This document shows, piece after piece, positions 15,214 through 22,359 of a stretch of DNA of 26,197 bases; the first letter of the stretch is position 1; every line of letters begins with the position of its first letter. The stretch is taken from positions 1 through 26,197 of the IMG/VR virus record IMGVR_UViG_3300017727_000133; one strand, 5' to 3'. The DNA comes from a virus. A program made the position numbers and the translations under genes. Below the pieces are notes generated by a model that was not told the DNA's origin, did no database searches, and was given only the letters and a program-made list of their open reading frames with translations.

Positions 15214-17391
15214 ATGATAAATTTTGAAAACCAATCCACTCTAGCAAGGCTTCTGGCCAAAGAAAATATTACGGTTACTACCGGTAATATGAAAACAGCG
15301 TACTTTGACGTTAAGAATCGTACTCTCGGACTTCCTGCTTGGAAAAACCGTGGCAAAGACGTTTATGACATGTTGACCGGCCACGAAGTCGGCCACGCTC
15401 TTTATACTCCCGCCGACGCTGTTGAGCGACTCAAAGAACGTTGTGGTTCAATACCATTTGACGTTTGTAATATTGTAGAAGACATTCGCATTGAACGTCT
15501 GATTCAAAAAACATATCCTGGTTTGCCACGAGTTTTCAACAAAGCTTATACAGCACTTACTGAAGATGACTTCTTCGGTATTCGTGGTAAAGATGTCGAT
15601 TCTCTCAAGTTTCTTGACCGACTTAACCTTCGCGGCAAAATCGGCAATCTTGCTGAGATTCCACTCAACGACGAAGAGGAGTCAATTTACAACAAATGTG
15701 TAGAGGCCGAATCATTTGATGACGTTCTTGAGGTTTGTGCAGATATTAAAGAATTTATTGAAAACAACCCTGAGCCAGAAGAGCCAGAGTCTAACGATCC
15801 AATGTGCGGTGAAGACAACGCTGAGACTGACGAGACGCCTGGTACACCTGACACGGAGTCTAATGACGACAACGAGGGTGAAGAAAACGAAAGCGACGAT
15901 GGCACCGAGTCTCACAGTCAAGCGACTGATGAAACTGACGAAGAGCCTGAAGCTGATACATCTTCTGCTGATATCAAGTCAGAAAATGACGACGAGAGCG
16001 AAACATCTAATACTGACGAGCAAACTGAAGAGGGTGACAATGGCGAGCCTGAGCCACCTAAAGATTTTGTTTCAGACACTCTAGCTGATTTTGATCGTGC
16101 ACTTGAAGATGAAGTCAATGCTCCAAAAGACAATGGTTACACGCCACTTCTTGCTCCTCGTAGAGAATACATTTACGATACAATCGTCGATTACAAAACT
16201 CTTGCGAAATCTCGTGAAGACGGCAAGATTGTAAAGAGCATTGCTGATCTAAGCGACCACCAGATTGCTAACTATAAAGAATTTAAGAAAGTTACTAACA
16301 AGAAAGTTGGTACTTTGGTTCGTGAGTTCGAACAAAGAAAAGCTGCTTATCAATACTCAAGGGCTTCTCAAGCTCGGACAGGTAAGCTCGATGTCAATAA
16401 GCTCCACGCTTACAAGATGACAGATGAGATTTTCCTCAGTCAAACAAAATTGGCTAATGCTAAATCACACGGAATGATTTTCTTGCTCGACTACTCTGGT
16501 TCGATGTCTAGTGTATTGGGCGACGTCCTCGCTCAGACTTTAAATCTAGTCACCTTCTGCAAAAAAGTTGGAATTCCTTTCGTAGTGTACTCTTTTACTT
16601 CACGGTATTGCATGAGACAGAATCACAAAAGCACAATGGAGGCAACAATTAACGAAGTCGATTTAAGAGACGTAATGCTTGTTGAGCAAATTTCAAGTGA
16701 TCTTTCAAAGTCAGACTACGAATCAGCTTTCCGCGATCTGTGGTTACGGACTGAAAGATACTCTCCTATAGTTTCAGATTACGACGAGCTTGGTGGTACT
16801 CCACTCAATAACGTATTGACTATGATGCCTACTGTCATTAATGACTTTATTGCAAAACACAAAGTTCAAAAACTCAACTTTGTAACTCTTACAGATGGTG
16901 ACTCTCACTCCATTCAAACAAACCACGAGTGGGGTGAGTGGAGCGGCGCTTATCAAGTTAAGCTTAATGGCAAGTATCATTCAGTTCACCGTAACTGCAC
17001 TGACAAGCTTATGGAAATTATTCAAGATATGACAAATGTCACAACGATTGGTTTCTTTCTACCAAACTCTAAAAACGAAATAAAGCGTGTTATTGAAAGA
17101 CGCTGCGGTTATCGTTACAACACCGGGTATCGCAAAGAAGTTGCTAAGCTTCGTAAAGAGCACAAGAAAGAAGGTTTTCTAAATCTAAAGTCTAAAGGTT
17201 TCAACGCTTACTACTTACTCGATTCTGACGTTAGAATTGATGACGCAGACTTTACTTACGAATCAGATGGTATTGACATCTCTTCTACTAAGAGAGCACA
17301 AACAAAATTGGCCAAAGAGTTCGGTAAACACCACTCTGCGGCAAGGAAAAACCGCGTGCTTTTGACCAACCTTGCAACTCAAATTGCATAA
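15214..17391 (+). CDS. CobT-like protein: HExxH peptidase domain plus VWA domain
   Basis: This 725-residue protein has three parts. Residues 1-180 carry HEVGH (57-61) followed by NIVEDIRIERL (86-96), the zinc-peptidase arrangement with a downstream acidic ligand. Residues about 185-283 are an Asp/Glu/Ser/Thr linker of low complexity. Residues about 420-650 form a von Willebrand A domain with the MIDAS motif DYSGS (D426, S428, S430) and a later TLTDGDS. This layout fits phage proteins annotated as CobT-like or VWA peptidases. CobT proper is a cobaltochelatase subunit acting with the AAA+ CobS, and a CobS-like ATPase follows here. It has its own consensus promoter and slightly GC-richer codons than gp46. 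Proteolytic activity and the true substrate are unknown; cobalamin synthesis is unlikely without the large chelatase subunit. Confidence 0.88.
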   Translation: MINFENQSTLARLLAKENITVTTGNMKTAYFDVKNRTLGLPAWKNRGKDVYDMLTGHEVGHALYTPADAVERLKERCGSIPFDVCNIVEDIRIERLIQKTYPGLPRVFNKAYTALTEDDFFGIRGKDVDSLKFLDRLNLRGKIGNLAEIPLNDEEESIYNKCVEAESFDDVLEVCADIKEFIENNPEPEEPESNDPMCGEDNAETDETPGTPDTESNDDNEGEENESDDGTESHSQATDETDEEPEADTSSADIKSENDDESETSNTDEQTEEGDNGEPEPPKDFVSDTLADFDRALEDEVNAPKDNGYTPLLAPRREYIYDTIVDYKTLAKSREDGKIVKSIADLSDHQIANYKEFKKVTNKKVGTLVREFEQRKAAYQYSRASQARTGKLDVNKLHAYKMTDEIFLSQTKLANAKSHGMIFLLDYSGSMSSVLGDVLAQTLNLVTFCKKVGIPFVVYSFTSRYCMRQNHKSTMEATINEVDLRDVMLVEQISSDLSKSDYESAFRDLWLRTERYSPIVSDYDELGGTPLNNVLTMMPTVINDFIAKHKVQKLNFVTLTDGDSHSIQTNHEWGEWSGAYQVKLNGKYHSVHRNCTDKLMEIIQDMTNVTTIGFFLPNSKNEIKRVIERRCGYRYNTGYRKEVAKLRKEHKKEGFLNLKSKGFNAYYLLDSDVRIDDADFTYESDGIDISSTKRAQTKLAKEFGKHHSAARKNRVLLTNLATQIA

Positions 17392-17419
17392 GCCTTTAAT
17401 GATAAACAACATAAACTTC

Positions 17420-17448
17420 TTTACAAATCACGTAAAGTATGATATAAT
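17420..17448 (+). promoter_or_regulatory. Sigma-70 promoter P3 of the MoxR/CobS-like gene
   Basis: TTTACA (17420-17425), a 17-base spacer and TATAAT (17443-17448). The start point would be about 17455, leaving a 12-base leader. It is related over about 50 bases to P1 and shares a 25-base leader with P2. Confidence 0.85.
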
Positions 17449-17466
17449 ATTATTATAAGATTGATT

Positions 17467-18624
17467 ATGACTGAAAATAAAGAAACACAACTCCGCGAGA
17501 AATTCGCAAACGAAACCGCCCCGGTACGTCGCAAAGACATTAATGCCGCCGGCGCTGAGCTCGGAATGTCCGAGTATGAAGTGTGGAAAGTAGTGAAGAC
17601 ACTACTCTCTGCTGGTAAACGAGGCTACTTTTATTTCAAGGCGCCCGCCACTGAAGTTTCAGCTCCTGCTGAAAAACTCTCTGCCGCCAAAAAGTTCAAG
17701 ATGGCGACCACAGTTGCGTCTGTAGTTGACGACGAAATTTACATTCCAAAGGCTGACCCGACATACGTCAAATGGGGCGAGTACAAAACCGTCTTGTCCG
17801 TGATTGAGTCTGGTCACTTTTTCCCACTTTACATTTCCGGTATGTCCGGTAATGGTAAGACCTTTATGGTCGAACAAGCGACTGCGAAAGCCAAGCGCGA
17901 ATACATCCGAGTTCAAATCTCGCCTGAAACGGACGAAGACGATTTGATCGGTGGTTTCCGTTTGATTGACGGAGAAACCATTTTCCAAAAGGGCCCTGTC
18001 ATTAAGGCCATGGAGCGTGGAGCTATTCTACTCATCGACGAGATTGACCGAGCAACTAACAAGATCATGTGTCTTCAAGGTGTACTCGAGGGTAACCCAG
18101 TGCTTCTTAAAAAGACTGGTGAAGTTATCAATCCCGCACCTGGTTTCAACGTAATTGCTACTGCAAATACTAAGGGTCGTGGCTCTGATGACGGACGTTA
18201 CTCCGCAGCTTCTATTATTGATGACGCTTTTCTTGAGCGATTCGTTGCTTCAATCGACCAAGCCTACGCACCATCTAACGTTGAGAAAACAATTCTCACC
18301 AAGCATGCTGCGAAGTACGATGTCGACGACTCAGAGTTTATTGAAAAGCTCGTCAGTTGGTCAACGGTAATCCGCAAGACTTTCGAAGATGACGCTATCG
18401 ACGAAGTAGTTTCAACACGGCGTCTATGCCACATCGTTAAAACACATTCTGTTTTCAACGATCGCTCTAAGTCAATCGAGCTTTGCATCAATCGTTTCGA
18501 CAACGAAACTAAGACAGCGTTCCTCGACCTTTACACAAAGATTGACGAATCAGCCGAGCCAATCGCGACTGAAGAAGCCAATACAGATACACCACTTTCG
18601 GAGCAAGAGGTCGCTCCGTTTTAA
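17467..18624 (+). CDS. cobS: MoxR-family AAA+ ATPase, CobS-like
   Basis: ATG 17467 gives 385 residues; the in-frame TTG at 17461 lies in the promoter leader and is rejected. Residues 1-60 look like a helix-turn-helix-type N-terminal domain (VRRKDINAAGAELGMSEYEV). The AAA+ core has Walker A GMSGNGKT (125-132), Walker B LLIDEID (188-194), sensor ATANT (231-235) and the arginine-finger phrase DAFLERF with R258. CobS-like ATPases are widespread in marine T4-like phages. MoxR ATPases usually remodel targets together with a VWA partner, which is the gene just upstream. A strong terminator follows. Calling it cobalamin synthesis would over-interpret the name. Confidence 0.9.
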   Translation: MTENKETQLREKFANETAPVRRKDINAAGAELGMSEYEVWKVVKTLLSAGKRGYFYFKAPATEVSAPAEKLSAAKKFKMATTVASVVDDEIYIPKADPTYVKWGEYKTVLSVIESGHFFPLYISGMSGNGKTFMVEQATAKAKREYIRVQISPETDEDDLIGGFRLIDGETIFQKGPVIKAMERGAILLIDEIDRATNKIMCLQGVLEGNPVLLKKTGEVINPAPGFNVIATANTKGRGSDDGRYSAASIIDDAFLERFVASIDQAYAPSNVEKTILTKHAAKYDVDDSEFIEKLVSWSTVIRKTFEDDAIDEVVSTRRLCHIVKTHSVFNDRSKSIELCINRFDNETKTAFLDLYTKIDESAEPIATEEANTDTPLSEQEVAPF

Positions 18625-18647
18625 TACAGTCATAACTCAATCAATCA

Positions 18648-18683
18648 GTGGCCCCTGCAATTCTGCGGGGGTCACACTTTTTT
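18648..18683 (+). terminator. Strong Rho-independent terminator after the MoxR gene
   Basis: A 12-bp stem (18648-18659 with 18664-18675, two G-U pairs) with an ATTC loop is followed by T-rich DNA running to the next ATG at 18694. It closes the VWA/MoxR module. Confidence 0.93.
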
Positions 18684-18693
18684 AAATTTTTTT

Positions 18694-19011
18694 ATGGATA
18701 ACACCGGAATTAAATACGATGCAGGTAAACCAGAGTATGGTTTAATTCCTGCTCATGCTCTTGAAGAAGTTGCTAAGGTTCTCACCTTCGGAGCTAACAA
18801 ATACGACCGAGAAAATTGGCGTAAACTTGAACACCTTCAGCGTCGTTATTTTGACGCTGCCCAACGTCATATGTGGGCCACTAAACGTAATGAGATTGCA
18901 GACCCCGAATCGGGCCGGCATCACATTGCACATTCTATCGTTTGTTTGCTTTTTTATCTTGAAAGCGAGCTCAATTCTGATATAGTATTAACTAACAATG
19001 AAACTAAGTAA
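18694..19011 (+). CDS. dNTP pyrophosphohydrolase-like protein (DUF5664, all-alpha MazG-like)
   Basis: This 105-residue protein begins GIKYDAGKPEYGLIPAHALE, then EVAKVLTFGANKYDRENW, and continues RYFDAAQRHMWA with ADPESGRHHIAHSIVCLLF. This is the signature of the DUF5664 family, annotated as dATP/dGTP diphosphohydrolase N-terminal domain. The E..E..H..ESG..H..H residues are candidates for the metal site. Such enzymes cleave dNTPs to dNMP and pyrophosphate and shape the phage nucleotide pool. The related MazZ acts in the 2-aminoadenine pathway, but no PurZ or DatZ is present in the window. It overlaps the gp45 start by 14 bases, so it is co-expressed with the clamp. Confidence 0.82.
   Translation: MDNTGIKYDAGKPEYGLIPAHALEEVAKVLTFGANKYDRENWRKLEHLQRRYFDAAQRHMWATKRNEIADPESGRHHIAHSIVCLLFYLESELNSDIVLTNNETK
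18959..18986 (+). promoter_or_regulatory. Sigma-70-like promoter inside the DUF5664 gene, driving gp45
   Basis: TTGAAA (18959-18964), a 16-base spacer and TATAGT (18981-18986). The predicted start is about 5 bases before the gp45 ATG at 18998. The layout is the same as before gp47 and gp43. Confidence 0.45.
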
Positions 19012-19687
19012 AGAAACAATATCCGTACTAAAAAACTTTAGTGCGATTCAACCCAACCTCGTAGTTAAGCCTGGCTCAACTATTTCAACATTGGCTGATG
19101 CTAAAAACATTATTGCCGAATCAAACGTCAAAGAAACGTTTCCGCAGGAGTTCGGAATCTACAATCTAAATGAATTTATTAACGCACTTTCATTAGTTGA
19201 AGAACCCGAGCTAGAATTTTCTGAAAGACATGTCACAATTGTTGGCAGTGATGGAGCTAAAGTAAAATACCATTTTGCTGATTCATCTATTCTTACAAAG
19301 AAAGAAAAAGATATCGCGATGCCACCAAGTGAACTTCGTGTAGTCTTAACTGACGAACAGATTAATACTATTCGACGCGCTGCAGGAGCACTTGGTCAAT
19401 CAGTACTTTCGTTTACAATTGAAAACGATGAATGTATTGCTCGAGTCAAAGACCCTAACAATGCTAGTGCAAATTCCTTTTCGATTGTAGTTGGAAAGGG
19501 TATGAACGAAGCGTATGATAAAGAGTTCTGTGATGCAATTGATTTTCAATTCCTAATTGCTAACTTGAAGCTTATACCTGGCACCTATAACATCGATATT
19601 TCAAGCAAATTAATTTCAACGTGGAGTGGTAATGATGTAAATTATTTCATTGCACTAGAAAAGACCAGTAAGATTTTTGATAAATAA
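18998..19687 (+). CDS. gp45: DNA polymerase sliding clamp, gp45-like
   Basis: This 229-residue protein is the same size as T4 gp45 (228). It starts MKLSKETISVLKNFSAIQPN, then LVVKPGSTISTLADAKNI, closely parallel to the T4 clamp start. It has the FGIYNLNEFINALSLVEEPE and SELRVVLTDEQINTIRRAAG segments of the two-domain clamp fold, and ends NYFIALEKTSKIFDK. It forms the trimeric ring for gp43 and also activates late transcription through gp55, encoded upstream. No Shine-Dalgarno sequence; RegA, encoded further on, is known in T4 to repress gp45 and gp44 translation. Confidence 0.96.
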   Translation: MKLSKETISVLKNFSAIQPNLVVKPGSTISTLADAKNIIAESNVKETFPQEFGIYNLNEFINALSLVEEPELEFSERHVTIVGSDGAKVKYHFADSSILTKKEKDIAMPPSELRVVLTDEQINTIRRAAGALGQSVLSFTIENDECIARVKDPNNASANSFSIVVGKGMNEAYDKEFCDAIDFQFLIANLKLIPGTYNIDISSKLISTWSGNDVNYFIALEKTSKIFDK

Positions 19688-19712
19688 AATCTTTAACCTA
19701 CACAATAATATT

Positions 19713-19970
19713 ATGAGTGAAGAAAATCAAGACGCCGCTGCAGCACAAGCAGCACAACAAGAACCTGTAGTTTCAACTGCAGATGAACTAAATCTGAATG
19801 ACCTCGCGGTTGTTCTTCAAGTCATTGACGTATGTTCTAAACGTGGAGCATTCGAAGGTAATGAGCTGAAAGACGTAGGTACTCTACGTAATCGCATCGC
19901 CGCGTATGTCGATGCTCGTGTGCCAAAAGAAGAAAAGACTGAAGACACAAAAGTAGAAGGTGATTCTTAA
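19713..19970 (+). CDS. Conserved small protein between clamp and clamp loader, unknown function
   Basis: ATG 19713 gives 85 residues; an upstream alternative at 19677 would overlap gp45 and is less likely. The N-terminus is Ala/Gln-rich, followed by LNLNDLAVVLQVIDVCSKRG, then AFEGNELKDVGTLRNRIAAY and a charged tail. The 'IDVCSKRGAFEGNEL..VG.L.NR' pattern recalls a small hypothetical protein found beside gp45/gp44 in marine T4-like phages. It is likely helical. A GATAAATA late-box variant (19679-19686) lies upstream. A terminator follows directly. Function unknown. Confidence 0.75.
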   Translation: MSEENQDAAAAQAAQQEPVVSTADELNLNDLAVVLQVIDVCSKRGAFEGNELKDVGTLRNRIAAYVDARVPKEEKTEDTKVEGDS

Positions 19971-19976
19971 TCTAAT

Positions 19977-20007
19977 GGAGGTCACATTATGTGGCCTCCT
20001 TTTTTTA
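19977..20007 (+). terminator. Rho-independent terminator between the clamp and clamp-loader genes
   Basis: A 9-bp stem, GGAGGTCAC (19977-19985) with GTGGCCTCC (19991-19999), one G-U pair, an ATTAT loop, and eight T. It ends only 7 bases before the gp44 start. Confidence 0.92.
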
Positions 20008-20014
20008 TTATATT

Positions 20015-20950
20015 ATGCGAGAAAATTTATTATGGGTTGAGAAGTACCGACCCAAAACAGTTGAAGACTGTGTACTTCCGAAAAAATTAAAACAAACATT
20101 TTCTGAGTTCGTAGCAAACAAAGATATTCCTAACATGATTCTTGCTGGTACAGCAGGAACAGGAAAGACTACAATCGCACGAGCTTTATGTAATGAGTTG
20201 AATGTTGACTCATTGATTATTAATGCGTCTGATGAAAGTGGTATCGATGTTTTACGAAACAAGATAAAACAATTTGCTTCTTCTATGACGTTAGATGTAG
20301 AATCAAAGTATAAAGTAATTATATTAGATGAAGCTGACTATCTAAATCCGCAATCTACTCAACCAGCTCTTCGTGGTTTTATTGAAGAGTTTGCAGGTAA
20401 TTGTAGATTTATACTTACATGTAATTTCAAGAATCGTATTATCGAGCCCTTACATTCTCGTTGTACTGTTATTGATTACACTGAAGTAAATGACACAAAG
20501 ATTTATCCTGCCTTTATGAAAAGGTTAGTACATATCTGCGAATCAGAAAACATTGAATTTGATAAACAAGCTATCGCTGATTTGATTATGAAACATGCGC
20601 CAGATTGGCGGAGAGTAATTAATGAATGCCAACGCTATTCAAGTTCAGGTAAGCTATCTACTGAAGTATTAGTTTCAAATGATGCTTCCATTACATCTCT
20701 TGTAAAACATTTAAAAACAAAAGACTTCAAACAGATGAGAGCATGGTGTGCTTCAAATTCTGATATTGATACGTCTGTAGTATTCCGTAAGATATATGAT
20801 AAGGCTTATGATATACTTGACCCACAATCAATACCACCTGTAATTATTTTGTTAGCGGACTATCAATATAAAGCTGCATTCGTTGCAGATCACGAACTAA
20901 ACTTAGTTGCTTGTCTCACTGAGATTATGGCAACTGCAACATTTAAATAA
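20015..20950 (+). CDS. gp44: Clamp loader large subunit, gp44-like
   Basis: ATG 20015 gives 311 residues (T4 gp44: 319). The protein starts RENLLWVEKYRPKTVEDCVL, the standard AAA+ clamp-loader opening. It has Walker A GTAGTGKT (45-52), the DEAD box at 105-108 and the SRC arginine-finger motif at 148-150. With gp62 it opens and loads gp45. A GTG at 19991 in the same frame lies in the terminator stem and is rejected as a start. No promoter is visible between the terminator and the start, so expression probably depends on read-through. Confidence 0.96.
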   Translation: MRENLLWVEKYRPKTVEDCVLPKKLKQTFSEFVANKDIPNMILAGTAGTGKTTIARALCNELNVDSLIINASDESGIDVLRNKIKQFASSMTLDVESKYKVIILDEADYLNPQSTQPALRGFIEEFAGNCRFILTCNFKNRIIEPLHSRCTVIDYTEVNDTKIYPAFMKRLVHICESENIEFDKQAIADLIMKHAPDWRRVINECQRYSSSGKLSTEVLVSNDASITSLVKHLKTKDFKQMRAWCASNSDIDTSVVFRKIYDKAYDILDPQSIPPVIILLADYQYKAAFVADHELNLVACLTEIMATATFK

Positions 20951-20951
20951 C

Positions 20952-21113
20952 ATGAAAAAACAAAAGAAAAGTAAATGTTGTGTGTGCTCTTCTCCTAACT
21001 ACGGCTCATTGACCTTTTGGAAGAATAAAGATTTCTGGCAATCGGTTTTACTATACGTGTGTATGATCGGATTACTTTACTTTGGTGTAATGTTAGCGAG
21101 GCTAATACAATGA
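20952..21113 (+). CDS. Small Cys-containing membrane protein, 53 aa
   Basis: ATG 20952, one base after the gp44 stop, gives 53 residues: a basic start MKKQKKSKCCVCSSPNYGS, then one transmembrane helix (about SVLLYVCMIGLLYFGVMLA). The CCVC motif near the basic end could bind metal or be acylated. It overlaps the next start as ATGA (21110-21113). It is one of three small genes between gp44 and gp62. Tight packing supports it being real; function unknown. Confidence 0.65.
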   Translation: MKKQKKSKCCVCSSPNYGSLTFWKNKDFWQSVLLYVCMIGLLYFGVMLARLIQ

Positions 21114-21319
21114 ACATAGGAAAATACTGCATAGATATTACTGACTTTGAATTACGTCCGTGGTTTAGAGTCGAGCTTGAATACGAAGACAATAGCAAAG
21201 ACAAAGGATACGTTTATGTCCATCGTGGTTGGCTATGGTTTGTCGTATCATACAAAGAAAGTTTTGGTTGGAAAGAATTTCAAGAGACTGTCCACAACAT
21301 TGTTGACAATAAGCAATAA
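21110..21319 (+). CDS. Small Trp/Tyr-rich protein, 69 aa
   Basis: ATG 21110 overlaps the previous stop. The protein starts MNIGKYCIDITDFELRPWFR, continues VELEYEDNSKDKGYVYVHRG and WLWFVVSYKESFGWKEFQ. It is rich in aromatic residues and alternates like beta-strands. No family is recognised. It is followed by an AT-rich run before the next gene. Confidence 0.6.
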   Translation: MNIGKYCIDITDFELRPWFRVELEYEDNSKDKGYVYVHRGWLWFVVSYKESFGWKEFQETVHNIVDNKQ

Positions 21320-21338
21320 TAATATAATATATAATAAT

Positions 21339-21530
21339 ATGGGTAAAGGTATGACACCAAAGAAAGGCTATAACGATAAAGCCTATAAAGATAATTATGA
21401 TGCTATTGATTTTTCAGGTGTACGTAAAAATCGGCAGGGCCTAATGGGTTCGAAGACAATTGTACATGGTGATAGAAAAGCAAAGCACACTAAAAAGATA
21501 CATCAAGAAGAAATAGATGACGCCATTTGA
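21339..21530 (+). CDS. Small basic protein, 63 aa
   Basis: ATG 21339 gives 63 residues, MGKGMTPKKGYNDKAYKDNY, then DAIDFSGVRKNRQGLMGSKT and a basic tail ending in an acidic EEIDDAI. Upstream in-frame codons to 21147 belong to another reading frame of the preceding gene and are not used. The 'MGKG..P+KG' start recurs among small T4-like phage proteins, but no function is known. Its end overlaps the gp62 start by 14 bases, supporting coupled translation. Confidence 0.65.
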   Translation: MGKGMTPKKGYNDKAYKDNYDAIDFSGVRKNRQGLMGSKTIVHGDRKAKHTKKIHQEEIDDAI

Positions 21531-21924
21531 TTTTTTAAATTCTATTAACGAAAAGAAAAAATATCTTTTCGAAGGTTGCACTGCGGATGATTCTGGTGAA
21601 GCGGCTGACCTTGATTCAGTAGATAGAAAGTACACGCCCTTTATGGTGAATCGCGGACTATCAAACTTTACTGATACTATTTTATTTGCAAACGAAATGA
21701 ATGGACGTGCTCACATGTCTAAGAAAATGCAATATGATTTTCTTTTTCATTCTGTAAGACGTAAGAGGCGATTTTCAAAGTGGCATAAAAAAGCAAAAGA
21801 TAGCAAAGATATTGAGCTAATTAAAGAAGCTTATAATTGTAATCGCGAACAAGCTGAAGAATTTTATGACTTACTTGATATGGATAAGCTTAGAATGTGT
21901 ATGTCAAAAGGTGGCATATTATAA
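21517..21924 (+). CDS. gp62: Clamp loader small subunit, gp62-like
   Basis: This 135-residue protein, shorter than T4 gp62 (187), keeps the conserved core: YTPFMVNRGLSNFTDTILFA, NEMNGRAHMSKKMQYDFLFH and RRKRRFSKWHKK. The T4 equivalents are [20 protein letters not shown], a NYLMAAVPRGKRYGKWAK stretch and so on. It forms the clamp-loader complex with gp44. The region after KWHKK is short, so the C-terminal part of T4 gp62 is missing, as in marine relatives. A late box overlaps its stop. Confidence 0.85.
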   Translation: MTPFDFLNSINEKKKYLFEGCTADDSGEAADLDSVDRKYTPFMVNRGLSNFTDTILFANEMNGRAHMSKKMQYDFLFHSVRRKRRFSKWHKKAKDSKDIELIKEAYNCNREQAEEFYDLLDMDKLRMCMSKGGIL

Positions 21925-21927
21925 ATA
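21920..21927 (+). promoter_or_regulatory. T4-type late promoter box before regA
   Basis: This is an exact TATAAATA overlapping the gp62 stop, 5 bases before the regA GTG and 41 bases before the alternative ATG at 21969. A start point near 21938 would leave a 31-base leader only if the ATG is used. Confidence 0.5.
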
Positions 21928-21932
21928 ACTAA

Positions 21933-22355
21933 GTGAATGAATACAAAATAGAATGGACACCAGAAAGTATGTTGGAGGTTTCTCTTTCTGAGCCCGATGA
22001 CTTTTTAAAAATTAAAGAAACTCTTACAAGAATAGGAGTAGCATCTAAGCGCGAATCACAAACGCTATTTCAGAGCTGCCATATTCTTCATAAGCAAGGA
22101 CGGTACTTTATTGTACACTTCAAAGAATTGTTTATGCTTGATGGAAAACCGTCTAACCTTAGTGAAGACGACATAGCACGAAGAAACACAATTGCGATTC
22201 TTTTATCTGATTGGGGTTTACTTGATGTACTTAGTGAAGAAAAAGCAGCTGAAAGAACTTCATTACGTAATATAAAAATAATATCTCACCGCGATAAGAA
22301 CGATTGGGTTCTTGAAGCAAAATACTCAATAGGAAACGTAAAAACGTATAAATAA
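21933..22355 (+). CDS. regA: Translational repressor RegA
   Basis: The conserved body LSEPDDFLKIKETLTRIGVA, QSCHILHKQGRYFIVHFKEL, FMLDGKPSNLSEDDIARRNT, ILLSDWGLLDVL and KYSIGN matches T4 RegA (122 residues) along its length. RegA binds start regions of replication mRNAs and blocks their translation. From GTG 21933 the protein is 140 residues; from ATG 21969 it is 128 and begins MLEVSL, aligning exactly with the T4 start MIEITL. Neither has a Shine-Dalgarno sequence. The late box fits the ATG better; the N-terminal EYKIEWTPES looks protein-like, so the longer form is kept. Identification firm, start uncertain. Confidence 0.93.
   Translation: MNEYKIEWTPESMLEVSLSEPDDFLKIKETLTRIGVASKRESQTLFQSCHILHKQGRYFIVHFKELFMLDGKPSNLSEDDIARRNTIAILLSDWGLLDVLSEEKAAERTSLRNIKIISHRDKNDWVLEAKYSIGNVKTYK
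22347..22354 (+). promoter_or_regulatory. T4-type late promoter box
   Basis: This is an exact TATAAATA overlapping the regA stop, 5 bases before the ATG at 22360. The layout is the same as before uvsY and regA. Confidence 0.4.
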
Positions 22356-22359
22356 TAAC

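Noticed and set aside
14925-15356. Minus-strand frame over the intergenic region before the VWA gene
   Set aside because: It covers two promoters and overlaps both flanking + strand genes; composition is that of non-coding AT-rich DNA.
15214-18624. Cobalamin biosynthesis operon
   Set aside because: Only CobT- and CobS-like proteins are present; the large chelatase subunit and other pathway genes are absent, and MoxR/VWA pairs have other roles.
21147-21338. N-terminal extension of the 63-aa gene into the preceding gene
   Set aside because: The extension is another frame of the Trp-rich gene; an ATG with a good MGKG start exists at 21339.
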